Source: Smittium mucronatum
Taxonomy: Eukaryota; Kickxellomycota; Harpellomycetes; Harpellales; Legeriomycetaceae
Direction: 5' to 3'
DNA length: 64,000 nt
Assembly (NCBI GenBank): GCA_001953115.1
Contig: LSSL01000214.1
Span: 1 to 64,000 of the forward strand
Under the pieces are notes generated by a model. It did not search any database, was not told the DNA's origin, and worked only from the letters and a program-made list of their open reading frames with translations. Both the position numbers and the translations under genes were made by a program. Below are positions 20,820-32,413 of this stretch, piece by piece (position 1 is the first letter of the stretch; every line of letters begins with the position of its first letter).

Positions 20820-23792
20820 GTAATTCTGCTTTTTTGGGAAGATGTTTCATAAATTTTGAATAATGCTTCAACATATTCGGGAAATCCAATAAGTGAAAAA
20901 ATAATAGATAATAAAATAGAGCAAATAGAATTCTTTTAAATATATCCAAATTAATTTACAATTCCTGCAAATAACTTTAGATGGTAAGAGAAAAAATGGA
21001 ATATTCCTAGGTTTATCTTATATAAACTTATTCAATGGAGGAGTTATTTTAATAAAGTGATTTTAGTGAATCATGTATTCGTAATTCGAAAAAAGGGATA
21101 GCCTTAATGAAGAGGGCATTGTATAGTGTACCCTGTTTCAGAGAAAGTTCTAAAGCATGATTTTTTACTAATAAAAGAGAAAATCCACGATTTTAAACAT
21201 TAAGCTGCATTAAACTCCATTCAAACTCCTAATTAGAATATTAAAAAAAAAAATGCCATTTTGTTTTTTTCAATGGAAACAACTAAATTTTATTTGACGA
21301 ATTCATTTGATAATTTTAATCGTCGTATTAGCCAATAAAAGTAATATGCAACAAAATTCTATCTTCATTTAGAATCTGCCATATTTTAGATTTTTTTACG
21401 CAAATTTTATTTTTAAACTCAATAAAAATTAACAAAAACACTATTAAAAAGTTTTAAAAAACTAGAAAAGTATCGAAAAGTATTACCTAACCAACTCCGT
21501 TTCACGGCACTAGCAGCTGGGTACTCGCTGGACATTGATTCAAAGTAATTTTTTGAGTTTTATCGAAATAAGCCGGATAATAAATTGAATTTTTGATCAA
21601 TTAAACAAATAAGCACAAATTAATATATATTTTTCTATAAAATCGAAAAGGTCTTTTGAATTAACTGTGGGAATAAAATTTTTCAGATATAGGAATAAAA
21701 TTATAATAGATACAAGCTTATGTAGCAGGTAACTCCTAATATTTAAATGGCTTTCATGCTTTAGAGGCTTAAGGAGTGTAATTTTCGAATTACAAAATAA
21801 TAAAATTTTACGCAGAGTTTTACTGTTCTTGGTTAGAATAGCGGAGGTAATTCGTAGCGGTTCTGAGAACAGCGATTTCATAGAAGTAACATCTCAAAAC
21901 AGAAAGGACCTATCGTTTAACATGTAACGGGATATTTTCTGCCCAAAAGATCAAATTTGGACAGTTAGGCGAACCTCAGCATCTAATTTTTATTTATAGG
22001 AGGATCAAGTCTATCAATATCATGTTTGGTTGATAGACTGCTTTTATTAATTCTGTTAGACTTAAGTCTTTAACTAGGAACTTAATAGCTTTAACGAACT
22101 GTTTTTCGTTAACAAAAACTTAATTATTGATTGCATGTAACCTCAGGCATACATCTACATGAAAAAATGATAGGGGTGGGGGGTCCTTCTATTGGTAGAT
22201 TTCACCCTTTTATTGTAGGTACGCAGCTTGTTGCTCCTCAGAGAAGTTTATTTTAGCTAATTTACTGGTCGTTTCTACATTCATTTTAGTTTTTTTGATA
22301 TTTTTTCAGTGTTGTTTTTTATTAAGTTTTATTAGAAAGAAATTCCATTACACGAAAAAAATAAATAGATAATATTAAAAATCTTAATATTTTATAGGAA
22401 TAATTCCTGTTACAGAAAATTTTATTGTTTTTTTGATTTCTTCTCAGCAGACTATAAGTATTCTTATTATAGGTACACAGGCTACCTTTATCTTAATGCT
22501 TAAAAATATTGTTTTTTTTAAAGGAATTTAGTTTAAATATGATTTATCGATACAATCTACATTTAGATTTTAACTGTATCTCAAAATTTGAGTCTGCAAA
22601 AAAAAAAAATCAAAATCAAAATTTGAAAATGAAAACAACCATGCTCTTCTTTCTAAATAATGGCAGTCAAAATGTAAGAGCGGTAATGGTATGGAGAGTA
22701 ATATCAATCTAATAATGGCGATGCCTTAATTTTACTGAATATGAATGGAAGCTTTTCTATGTAAGTTATTATTATTATCCATTTTCTAGAATATATCAAG
22801 ATTGAGATGGATAGTTTTTCACTTATCAAGGTTTGAACCCTTGAAATTGGCCAAGAATTTTCAAGTCAGCTTTTTAATAAAAAAATAGGCAGATGAAAAT
22901 TTAAACATAATCATTAGTTATTTCTAAGATGCGAGGGCGTTATAACAAAATAAAAGCTTAAATATTTTATTTAAAATGCTGTAAACTAAAATGTGTCTCT
23001 ATTATCATCAGTTAATATTAGAGTATAAGCAAATTTAGATTGGTGAACACCGATAGGATATCCTGTAAAAAACAAGTCTCTCGATTCAAAAAATATCAAT
23101 AAATGTAACTTTTCAACTATTTCGCTATTTAGCTATTTCCTTGCAAAAAAAACAAAAAATTGAACGTCAGCCAAATTCATATATATCTCCATTTTTTTTA
23201 GTTTTTTTTTACGCAGATATATATATCATCAAAAGATAAAAAATAACAAGTGTAACCATAATAATAAGATTTATAGTCAGTTGAGAAGAAATCTAACTAA
23301 TTCCGATGGTATATATCTATAATAGGATATTTTCCTATAAACTATGAAGATTTTTAATACACTGCCCTTTTAAAGCGTTGTCTTAACGCTATTGTATTCG
23401 GTGGACTATTCCGCGCCATTCTCATGGCCAATATTTATGCTACCTTGATTTTCAATCAAAAAATTAATATTCTCTCGGACAATTTTGAAATTGGCAAATG
23501 AATTAGTATAAATTTAGCAAATAAGAGCACTTTACAAACATGAAGATGAAGGAATTAATTAACGGATCTACTAATAGATAGAGTATGATTGGGTTATTTT
23601 TAAAAGTGACGTCTGGGGCAGATTTTACCAATAGAAGCTTAATTATTAAACCAGAGGGACTGGATTTTAGTATCAGGAAAACTAATAAAACAAAGAGTTA
23701 GGGTCTTGAAGCACAGATTATTATCATTTATCACAAAGCAATAACAAGCTTTGATCGTGAATCATATATAACTTGTATTTTTGAATTCCAAA
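20820..23792. other. Noncoding region upstream of the NAS6-like gene
   Basis: About 3 kb with no gene I can support. There are slightly higher-GC patches near 21490-21540, 21900-22230 and 23380-23430 that resemble nothing known to me. The last few hundred bases should contain the promoter of the downstream gene, but no clear TATA or other motif stands out. Confidence 0.5.
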
Positions 23793-24761
23793 ATGCAGAT
23801 TTGCACCGCGGCATATGAGGGAAGATTAGAGGAGGTGAGAGAGATTTTGGAAAATAAACCAGAAGCTCTGAACGAAAGAGATGAGGTGAGGATATTGGCC
23901 ACCCCTTAATTATTATTTTCCGCTGTTAGTAAATCTATTTGATTTCTTACTAATAGGACTTAAGAACCCCTCTACATTGGAGTTGTACTAAGTTTTATTT
24001 TTTTTAAAAAATTGACTCTTTTCATTTTTTTTTTACAACTGATGGTATTTAATTAATCTTTAAAGGTTCGGGAAGAAAAAAGGATATAGCAGAATATCTA
24101 TTAAATTCTAATGCAGATGTAAATTGCTTGGATGAGGTAAGAGTAAAACTTTATTGCATATTATTAGAGTACCAACTGTATGTATTTTCTGAATAGGCTG
24201 GCTGGACTCCTTTAATGATAAGTTGTAAGTATATTTTTTCCTCATCTTATTCAGGAAAATTATAGCAAACAATGTTGTGGGTGCTCTTTCAATATAGCAT
24301 CCTTGGGAGATATAGAAACAGTGGAATTATTGCTAAGTCATAAAGCAAAGGTTCAGATAAAAAACGATCAAGGCCAAACAGCAATCCACTACAGCGCTTC
24401 CAAAGGCTTTTCAGAAATAACACAAAGAATAATCGCATTTGGTGGTAAAGTTGATGAAAAAAACAATATTGGGCAAACAGCGTTGCATAGGGCGGCAAGT
24501 GGTGGGCATTATGGTGTAGCTCAATTACTTATAGAGTCTGGAGCATCGGTTGACATTTCGGATAAGTATGGGAACACACCTCTTCATCTGGCTTGTGAAG
24601 AGGCAAAGGGTGATATTGCAGTTCTATTGATTAAGAACGGAGCTAGCCTAACGAGAAATAATGCAGAGAAGAAAAACGCATTAGAGATGTGCACCGATAA
24701 GAAAGTAGTGGAATTCATTCTATCACAAACGTCCGAAGATTCCTCCACTGTATTAAAATAA
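23793..24761 (+). CDS. NAS6: Gankyrin/Nas6-type proteasome assembly chaperone, ankyrin repeats
   Basis: Five exons: 23793-23885, 23957-23984, 24066-24136, 24197-24224 and 24298-24761, all with GT-AG introns and phases that join cleanly to 227 residues. Yeast Nas6 and human gankyrin (PSMD10) are the same size. The protein is almost entirely ankyrin repeats: TPLHWSCSG, WTPLMIS, QTAIHYSASKG, QTALHRAASGG and NTPLHLACEE mark successive repeats. The CEE/CDE turn and the following GASL..NN..KKN match gankyrin better than generic ankyrin proteins. In yeast and mammals this factor binds the C-domain of ATPase Rpt3 and guides assembly of the 19S base in the cytosol or nucleus. The start was chosen because exon 1 then gives the gankyrin-like AYEGRLEEVREIL helix. 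Exons 2 and 4 are each only 28 nt. A poly(A) hexamer overlaps the stop codon. Confidence 0.92.
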
Positions 24762-24762
24762 A
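24757..24762 (+). terminator. Poly(A) signal overlapping the NAS6 stop codon
   Basis: AATAAA spans the last Lys codon and TAA (24759-24761). If used, the mRNA would have a very short 3' UTR. A second possible signal (CTAATAAATAAC) lies at about 24865. Confidence 0.4.
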
Positions 24763-25769
24763 ACCCAGACACTTTTAGGGCAATTGTCTTGAATATATTG
24801 CGAGTTAATATAAGCTACAAACCGAAACCAAAAACTTTGAGTTTTATTGGGTTTATTTTTTTTTACTAATAAATAACAGCCATTAATTTGAAATGGTTGG
24901 AAAATATAATGTCACTTGGGAAAAGTAGAGGATTTTAAAAATAAGGAGGGGAGTCTATTTATTGGATAAACTGTATATGGGGGTGTTGGGGGCAATTAAT
25001 ATGGAGAAGTCCAGTTGTTTGTGAAACAGACATCATTATACTTTAATATGAAATCATATTGCCAAGTTTACTCATTTAAGTTTTACTTATCTCATCAATA
25101 TTTCTAAGCATAAACTCTTTTCATTTAAGTTATATTTATCTCATCAATATTTGCAAGCATAAACTCCTCTCTTCTGATCCTTTTAGTTAATACATACATT
25201 TCTTTCTAACTAATACAATTAAAAGCACCTTGACACACATTATATAGTCATTTTTTGAAGACAATAGCCGGATTTCAATCCAAGATATAACCCGTCACAG
25301 TCTTTGGACAGCAAAAAGATCTCTTCTTAGCAAAAGCTGTCTTGCAGAGACATAGGTAATTATTAGATATCAAAAAATTAGGGATATTTAACACAACCCA
25401 AGAAGGGCTCTTCCAAAACGACACAACTTAACCCGAAAGGCAGGAGTAAAAAACAATATAGAAAAAATAGGCAACTCTAACACTAGAATTACTTAAGTCT
25501 AAGCTCTAAAGGGTAAATAATAAACACAGAGCGGGGATTTATTATCCCACATAAGGTAATTATAATGAACGTTAGTTTTATGTGTGTGTAAAGCAGAACT
25601 CTTTTTACGGGGCTGAGTAGCGTTAATCTGTTTGATTCAAACCCAAATCGAGAATTTTCAGGAAATTAAGATTGTCTGGAAAATAACGACTAAAAGATTG
25701 CGTGGTAATTTAGGATTCACTATTGATTAAATAGTAAACAGGAGACATTTGCAGCAGAGGTAGTTTCAA
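24763..25769. other. Intergenic region with a small tandem duplication
   Basis: A unit of about 52 bp beginning CATTTAAGTT is repeated in tandem (about 25072-25123 and 25124-25170), sharing ATCTCATCAATATTT and CAAGCATAAACTC. Apart from this and G-rich patches near 24945-25000 nothing is recognisable. The promoter of the RhoGEF gene should lie in the right half. Confidence 0.6.
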
Positions 25770-28700
25770 ATGACACAGGAACTGCCGCAAGTCAGGACCG
25801 AGGCCGGAAAGGAGCCAGTTGTTGCAAACAGAAGCGCTACCGCTGAGGTGGGCGAACGCGCAGATTACCTGGATGAGAGGAGGAGCGCAGTGCTGGAGCT
25901 GTACAGCACCGAGCAGTCTTATATTAAAGGGCTCCAGGTCATAATTAATGTAACCCCATTTCAAATATATCAATGTTAATCAATTGCTGGGAATTCATCC
26001 AGAAATATCATTGTGTGACTGTATTTTCAATTAATGTGAAAAATAAACTATTGGGATCGTTTTTTTTCGCAATTCCATTAGATATTCTTGAATCCGTTGG
26101 TATGCTCGGCGTCAAATGGAGAGCTGATTTTGGACAAGAAAGATGTCAAAATTCTGTTTTCAGATCTAGAGAGCATTTACAATTTGGGGCTGGAGTTTCT
26201 GGGGGCATTGAAGGTCCGATTGGACAGCCCAGAAAAGAAGTGGGACCCTGAACGCGATATGATTGGAGATATATCCATCAAGTACTTTCCGTTTATGAAA
26301 ATGTATTCGCTGTATCTTTCCAACTACGCAGAGTCGCAAATACACTTTGACAACTGCATCAAAAACAATAATTTCTATTGTTTCATAAAGGTATTTCACA
26401 TCTTATACATAATCCCCATTTCCATTTCCATTCCCTCTGTCATCTCCAACCCCCATTCCCATTTCCATTCCCTCTATCATCTCCAACTCCCATTCCCATT
26501 TCATTCCCGCTATCATCTCCAACCTTCGTTGCTGTTTCATTAAAGAGCATCTTTTGATTACCTCTTAATCTTGTTCCACCGGAGAATAAATAAAAATAGT
26601 GTTCAAATTTGGCTCATAGCATTTTCTTTTCCATTTGCTTATTTGCTTTTTATATCATAGAATGGAGAAAGCCGTCCTGAATGTGGAGGGTTAGATTTCA
26701 AAAGTCATCTTTTGCTCCCGGTTCAGCGCCTTCCTAGGTATCTCTTGTCTATATTATTTCACTAAACTTTAGGGATAGCGGTAGCCACGTTTCCCTCAAC
26801 AGAAAAAGTCTTAATATATCCCAAAAAAAATCTGGATAAATCGCTCTTTATATGTAGATATAGACTTATTTTCCAAAAGATTCTACACGGCACCCCTTCA
26901 GATCATCCGGATTTTAATCACGTTAAAAGCTCCTTTGAAATGATCGATAAAGGTAAGTCTTTGATGCAACTAAATAGCATCTTTCATACTGCAAGTTCAT
27001 TTGAACAATAAAAATTTTCTTTGTTACTGGACAAAAATAGTCGCCCAATTAGTGAATGAAAACATAAAGGAACAGGAAATGATACTGAAAATACTTGAGA
27101 TCCAGAAATCACTAAATATAAACGAGGTTCTCCATATTATATATACTAGCCACTATTTTTAATACATATACTAATCTTTACTCTAATTTAGCTTCTTTTA
27201 GCTCCTGGAAGAAAGCTTCTAAAACAGGGGTTTATCGACAAGGTATTTTTAATATTAATTGATCGTTTCTATCAATATTAATATCAAAATGTGGGATTTT
27301 TTTTAGAGTTTTAAATCTAGGATAGAAAAAAAGAAAGTCTACTTGTTTTCTGATATGTTAATGTATCTAAGGTATATTAGGGATGGGGGCTGAGATTTTC
27401 TATTTCTTTTTTTATTTAAATTTTTTCATCCACGCTTACTGTAAACTTTTAATCAATAGTCTAAAAAGGATGTTTAGTGAGCCGGAGAATGTGTGCCTTC
27501 CTTTAGACGTCATTTCCGTTCTACCTGAATCAGAAAAGTGTAAGTCATTTCGTTTTCTATATATATAACATAAAATATAATTAACACTCGTGGTATTTTT
27601 ATTCTGGTCATTTCTATAAAAGACCCGAACGCTCTAAGATTACTTTTCATCGACAAATCAGTAAACTTTATAATGAGTAAGATTTTAATACTTCTCAATA
27701 TATCTATAAATACATTACCTTATACAAACAAATCGTTACTTGATTTGAATAAATTATGTTCTTTCAAAAAAAGTGACTCAATACTTTTTTTATTCAAAGA
27801 ATCAAGAATTAACCAGGTGTTTTTATAAGAAATTGATTTTATTTTGTATTTTTTTTAAAAGTATATTTGAATAACACTGTTAAATAAAAACTTGATTTTC
27901 ACATAGCATCACCCAAAGAAAGGAACGAATGGAGAGATGCCATCTTAGAGGCGAAAAAAACCAAACACAGAAAATCAGAAACAGAATTAGGAAACTCAAG
28001 CGATATTCGCAATTCGCTTTTTTCCCACAGCAATAAGAGTTTCGACTTCTCATCAATAAAACAGGTACTAATTATAACTTGTTAAAACTTATTTGACTTT
28101 TAAAATACTCTTAAAATTTTACGTCTGATTTTATAATATATATATATGTGTGTGTATATATACCTATGTATCTAATTTCATCATTAATATGATTTTGTGA
28201 ATATCTTAGTCTCAAGACTCGTGTACAACATGTGGTAGGAAATATGGATTTTTTTTAAAGAAATGCATATGCAGGTACTGAAAATAATAATGATCCATTA
28301 TCTATATTTTACACACTTTACTATTTTTACCATTTTTACTGTTTGGTAGAGAATGTATCAAGCATAAATGTGGGTCATGTGTAAAAAAGGTAATTTAGAT
28401 TAATAAAAGTTTAAATAGGGGTTATACAATATATTGGAATGTTTTTGCTATATAGAGTAAGTTTGGATACTTATGCAAGGATTGCATTGAGTATACTCCA
28501 TCAAAGTACTTGGACATTAAGACTTTTGATGAAGTTGAGCCAATTAGGAATAACACACCTAGCAAAAACATGAGCAGGTTTATGAACTTTAGACTTTTTA
28601 GCAATAAAAACAAGATAGAAATAGGACAACCGATCTTGATAAGATCTTTAGTAGAAAGGTCAACTGCTCCCTACGAGTTGGCTACAAGTGGGCCTAGATC

Positions 28701-28989
28701 AGAAAGCAACATAATGAAATTAAACCCTAGACAAATATTGAGGCAGCCTGTCAGAACTACAAGTCTTAAAAATTCTAGAAGGATGGTAAACACTATAAAA
28801 ACAAATCAAGATAATAGAGTATCTTTGAACAGTGAGTCGGCACTTACTATTGATTTATTAGAAGAAAAAAGACCATTTGAACAAAATAGCAAACATTGTA
28901 GTTTTGAATGCGATGGAGAAACTTTGCCAATTGCGCCAAGAAGACGCAACCCAGGAAGAATACCTTTATCGTCAATGTATGCCGAGTAA
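25770..28989 (+). CDS. FGD-type Rho guanine nucleotide exchange factor (DH-PH-FYVE)
   Basis: Thirteen exons: 25770-25949, 26082-26390, 26661-26737, 26858-26952, 27041-27126, 27192-27242, 27307-27371, 27460-27539, 27623-27676, 27907-28064, 28210-28274, 28350-28389 and 28456-28989. Phases agree at every junction, giving 597 residues. The DH domain (about 37-230) shows VLELYSTEQSYIKGLQ, IFLNPL, LLLPVQRLPRYRLIFQKIL and the HPDF turn. A PH domain (about 255-355) follows LLAPGRKLLKQGFIDK, with VYLFSDMLMYL and ERNEWRDAI (invariant Trp341). A FYVE-like zinc finger has eight Cys at 390/393, 406/409, 414/417 and 427/430. The tail from 431 is basic, Ser/Arg-rich and of unknown role. FGD proteins activate Cdc42/Rho GTPases at membranes. 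An in-frame TAG nine bases upstream supports this start, though an upstream exon cannot be excluded. The exon 5 donor (GTTCTC) is unusual. Confidence 0.88.
26398..26525 (+). repeat. Pyrimidine-rich tandem repeat in RhoGEF intron 2
   Basis: Three copies of a roughly 43-bp unit made of CCCATTTCC-type pieces and ending ATCTCCAAC lie in the 270-bp intron (26391-26660). Each unit differs by a few bases. It does not touch the splice sites. Confidence 0.75.
28138..28164 (+). repeat. TA/TG microsatellite in RhoGEF intron 10
   Basis: Alternating TA then TG then TA dinucleotides, about 27 bp, within intron 28065-28209. Confidence 0.8.
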
Positions 28990-29586
28990 ACCATATTTCG
29001 TATTTTACTCTCAATCAATAAATTGAACCAAAAACAATAATACTTTTTAAACTTTATGGTAGAAAATCAATGCAATTTATTTCTGTACAGTAAATCGGAT
29101 TGATTATTCTATTTGTTTTTTGATAGTAATTTGAATTCTAAATTCAATTTTTTCTTTTTATTCGTTTTTAAAGCGATGTATGCATTTTCTATATTAGAAA
29201 TGGAATTATTGGTATTTTCGGCTGTTTATTTAAAGAGATTTTCCAATGAAAAGGGATTTTTAATATTTTTATGCAGAAGTGTTACTTTTTGCATTTTGGG
29301 GGTTTTTTGATAAAAAAATTATCTAAAAACTTTATTCTATCTCATGAAATTTATGACTTTCCTTATTTCCTTTGGTCTATCTTGAAAAAAACGAAAGAAT
29401 CACGAACAAGCTAATTGCGATTTTCATGAGTTGTAAATCCCATTGTTTGTGGTATTTTTTACCACTTTTTAGCATATTTTTGAAATTTGAACTTTTAAAA
29501 AACATAAAGTTAAGTGTTAAGCCATAAGCTCAAAACCGAATGCATGAACTAATATAAAATTCTGCGTAATAAAAAAAAAGAACTAA
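28990..29586. other. Intergenic region after the RhoGEF gene
   Basis: AATAAATTGAAC near 29018 may be the poly(A) signal of the RhoGEF gene. The rest is T-rich with no supported gene. A 65-codon frame at 29113-29310 is low-complexity F, L and S and is not believed. Confidence 0.5.
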
Positions 29587-30793
29587 TATAAGCCCTGTAT
29601 CCATATCAGCGAATAGGATTCCGGGAAACCGGGAAAATCCGAATTGGTCAGTTTTGGACGGCTCAACGCCTGGCCAATAATTCTGGAAGTTGGATCAAAC
29701 TTCAAGCCCTGTACCCAGCTCAGCGAATAGGCTTCCAGGAAATCGGAAAAATTCGAATTGGTCAGTTTTGGACGATTCAACGCCTGGCCAATGCAAAAAT
29801 CATCGACGGAAAATTTAAATTTTTTTGCCCTTTTTGCAAAAAAAATACGCCAGAGACAATCGAGCACCTATTTTTAGTGTGCGAAAAATGGGATAACGTC
29901 CGCAGAAATACAATTGAGCAATTTTTTGATCAAAATAATAATTTTAGTGAAAGTTTTTTTGTTCCTTCTCCCGATCTAGCTCAGTTGGAGCAGTTAGGAA
30001 AAATCCTTGGGGGGGGGGGGGNNNNNNNNNNNNNNNNNNNNNNNNNNNNNNNNNNNNNNNNNNNNNNNNNNNNNNNNNNNNNNNNNNNNNNNNNNNNNNN
30101 NNNNNNNNNNNNNNNNNNNNNNNNNNNNNNNNNNNNNNNNNNNNNNNNNNNNNNNNNNNNNNNNNNNNNNNNNNNNNNNNNNNNNNNNNNNNNNNNNNNN
30201 NNNNNNNNNNNNNNNNNNNNNNNNNNNNNNNNNNNNNNNNNNNNNNNNNNNNNNNNNNNNNNNNNNNNNNNNNNNNNNNNNNNNNNNNNNNNNNNNNNNN
30301 NNNNNNNNNNNNNNNNNNNNNNNNNNNNNNNNNNNNNNNNNNNNNNNNNNNNNNNNNNNNNNNNNNNNNNNNNNNNNNNNNNNNNNNNNNNNNNNNNNNN
30401 NNNNNNNNNNNNNNNNNNNNNNNNNNNNNNNNNNNNNNNNNNNNNNNNNNNNNNNNNNNNNNNNNNNNNNNNNNNNNNNNNNNNNNNNNNNNNNNNNNNN
30501 NNNNNNNNNNNNNNNNNNNNNNNNNNNNNNNNNNCTTCTCCCGATCTAGCTCAGTTGGAGCAGTTAGGAAAAATCCTTGGGGGGGGGGGGGTCTAAATTA
30601 TTTTTTTTAGACCCGAGCTGACAACGCCAGCCAAAAAATTGATCTGATAACATCCAAATTTTTGGATGCCATTATTGTTGCCCGTCGATTAATATTGGAA
30701 GATATTAATAAATCTCCAGCCCCCTTGAACCATTTCCCAGTGGGAAATGAGCTGTTAAAGCGGCAGAATGGCAGAATGGCAGAGCGGAGTTGA
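29587..30793 (+). pseudogene. C-terminal end of a LINE-like (non-LTR) retrotransposon protein
   Basis: The plus strand reads GQFWTIQRLAN, then FFCPFCKKNTPETIEHLFLVCEKW split over about 29818-29893. CPFC...ETIEHLFLVC is the CCHC-type zinc motif after the RT domain in many LINE proteins. An in-frame 114-bp tandem duplication (29591-29704 and 29705-29818) repeats QRIGF.E.GKIRIGQFWT.QRLAN. After the assembly gap, frames give KFLDAIIVARRLILEDI and a stop at 30791-30793, like the C-terminal helix of such proteins. The RT domain itself is missing upstream, as expected of a 5'-truncated copy, and a short A-run near 30947 may mark its 3' end. The frame is broken at the G homopolymer. Confidence 0.75.
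30022..30534. other. Assembly gap (513 N) flanked by identical 57-bp ends
   Basis: 29965-30021 and 30535-30591 are identical and each ends in 13 G. The gap is therefore probably two overlapping contig ends that were not merged at the homopolymer, not a real 513-bp interval. Confidence 0.85.
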
Positions 30794-30957
30794 GTGGGAA
30801 ATTTTTTTCGAAAATTTTCAACTTTTTTAATCTATGTAAAAAAAATTGGTAATAATATAACAGACCATGTATAAATAATTTAAAAAAACGGCACTCTTCC
30901 GGATTACGCACGGTAAAAATACGGGCTTAATTCGGTTGATTTTAAGCTAAAAAAAAA

Positions 30958-32066
30958 GAGGGCAAATAAAATTTAAGTAAGAAAAATTATCAAGTTAAAC
31001 ATTTTTTACAATTGTGAAATTTATTTCACCATGAGGACGTGCTCCTAAAACTTAGTTTATCGATTAAAAAATGTCCGTACAGTTGATATAAGCTTCTTAA
31101 TAAGGTATGGGAGAGTTTTGACCAGTTTATAGGTCACTAATTTTGGAATTTGTAAGTTTGACAAATATATTTGAATTTTTTTTGATTTTCGAATCTATAA
31201 TAATAAAGAAAAAAAGTACAAATTTTTAAATTAATTACTTCTGAAAAACTAGATTAGAAATAGCTTTATTAAAACTAATTCTTACATCTTTTTTTATATA
31301 TCAATTTTTTTTGAAAAAGTTAATATCTATGTGATCAAAAGTTTGGAGGAGATCCTGAAGCTAAAAAATTAAACAATTTCTAACTGTGTACCCAATTCTA
31401 AAAGCGTATCTCTAATCTCCAATTTTTTTTATATCTAATTCGTTCAAATTGAAACAAAAACGCAAATTAACGAATTTTTTCATTCTATACAATCAAATTA
31501 TAGATTTTGTAAATCTTATATAAAAACCACAAAAAAAACATAAAACAAGGTAAAATCAAAAAAAAAAAAGAATCAAGGTAACAAATCTGATGCTGCTCAC
31601 CCAACTAAAATGGTCGGAAAGGTGAATAAAGCACATTATAGGGATGATACAGGAAGATGATTCGCCAAATTCAATTCCCATAGTAATCTTTTAAAAAAAA
31701 GGCAAAATCAGTTTACAAAAAACAGTGGTAACATGAAAATAAGAAAATTTAATCAAAATAGTTGCATCTGGAAATGTGGAAGTTCCAACTGACATCTTGT
31801 GGATGGGACTTTACAACAAAAACTTAAGAAACTTTGTTCCATGAGACTAGACAAAAAGGTTGGAATGAACTGGTTTTACATTAAGGATATGGGTAGAGGG
31901 GCTTTCGAGACCCCAAAGCCATATTTAAACATGCAAAAGAATTTTAAAGTCAGAAAACTCCATTTAATTCCCCATCCATTAGAAGATGCATAACAGCTGA
32001 TGGAGAAATATACTATATGTGGAGGGGAAAAAGTTTAGTTTTAACATACAGTTAGATACGAGAAGA
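30958..32066. other. AT-rich desert, no gene
   Basis: Mostly A/T homopolymers. From about 31580 a slightly richer patch has a 64-codon frame (31799-31993) that may be part of the decayed element described next, but no motif can be named. Confidence 0.5.
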
Positions 32067-32340
32067 TTTTAACTGCAATCAATGTTCCAGACTTCAGAGA
32101 TATGGATATCGTGTCCCTGAAAAAATTAATTAGCGAAAAATTGAAATTAATTGGGATAACTTAGGACTTAAATATCTGGGCTATAGGAGACTCGAAAAAT
32201 TTTCCCCATTTTAGGAATCAAAATATTTTTCTGAAAAATTGAACTGATGCCGAGCTACCCCTATTCTTAAAACATTATTTTGGCAAAATAAATTTACTTT
32301 ACCAAGGTCTTAAGTCTGTCTGTATTTTTTTATAAAAAAG
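32067..32340 (+). pseudogene. Decayed coding-like segment, probably retroelement
   Basis: One plus-strand frame stays readable for about 90 codons with only a TAG and a TGA inside (for example TAINVPDFRDMDIVSLKK, LNIWAIGDSKNFPHF), which is unusual in such AT-rich DNA. No domain is recognised. Its position 1.7 kb before integrase-like sequence suggests it belongs to the same dead element (inference). Confidence 0.35.
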
Positions 32341-32392
32341 ATGGAAATTTTTATATTTTTTGCGGTGAAATAAAGCCTAAAAAGGTTAATAA

Positions 32393-32413
32393 CCCCACCC
32401 CCCTCCCTCCCCC
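32393..32413 (-). other. G-quadruplex-type motif
   Basis: The minus strand has G runs of 5, 3, 6 and 4 separated by single A, A and T. This is a textbook intramolecular quadruplex pattern in otherwise AT-rich DNA. No function is implied by sequence alone. Confidence 0.6.

Noticed and set aside
21597..21881. Minus-strand frame of 94 codons.
   Set aside because: Leu/Ile/Ser/Lys-rich, no motif, no splice-compatible neighbours.
22822..22850. T-arm-like CAAGG-TTTGAAC-CCTTG, suggesting a tRNA on the minus strand.
   Set aside because: No acceptor partner, D arm or anticodon arm could be fitted around it.
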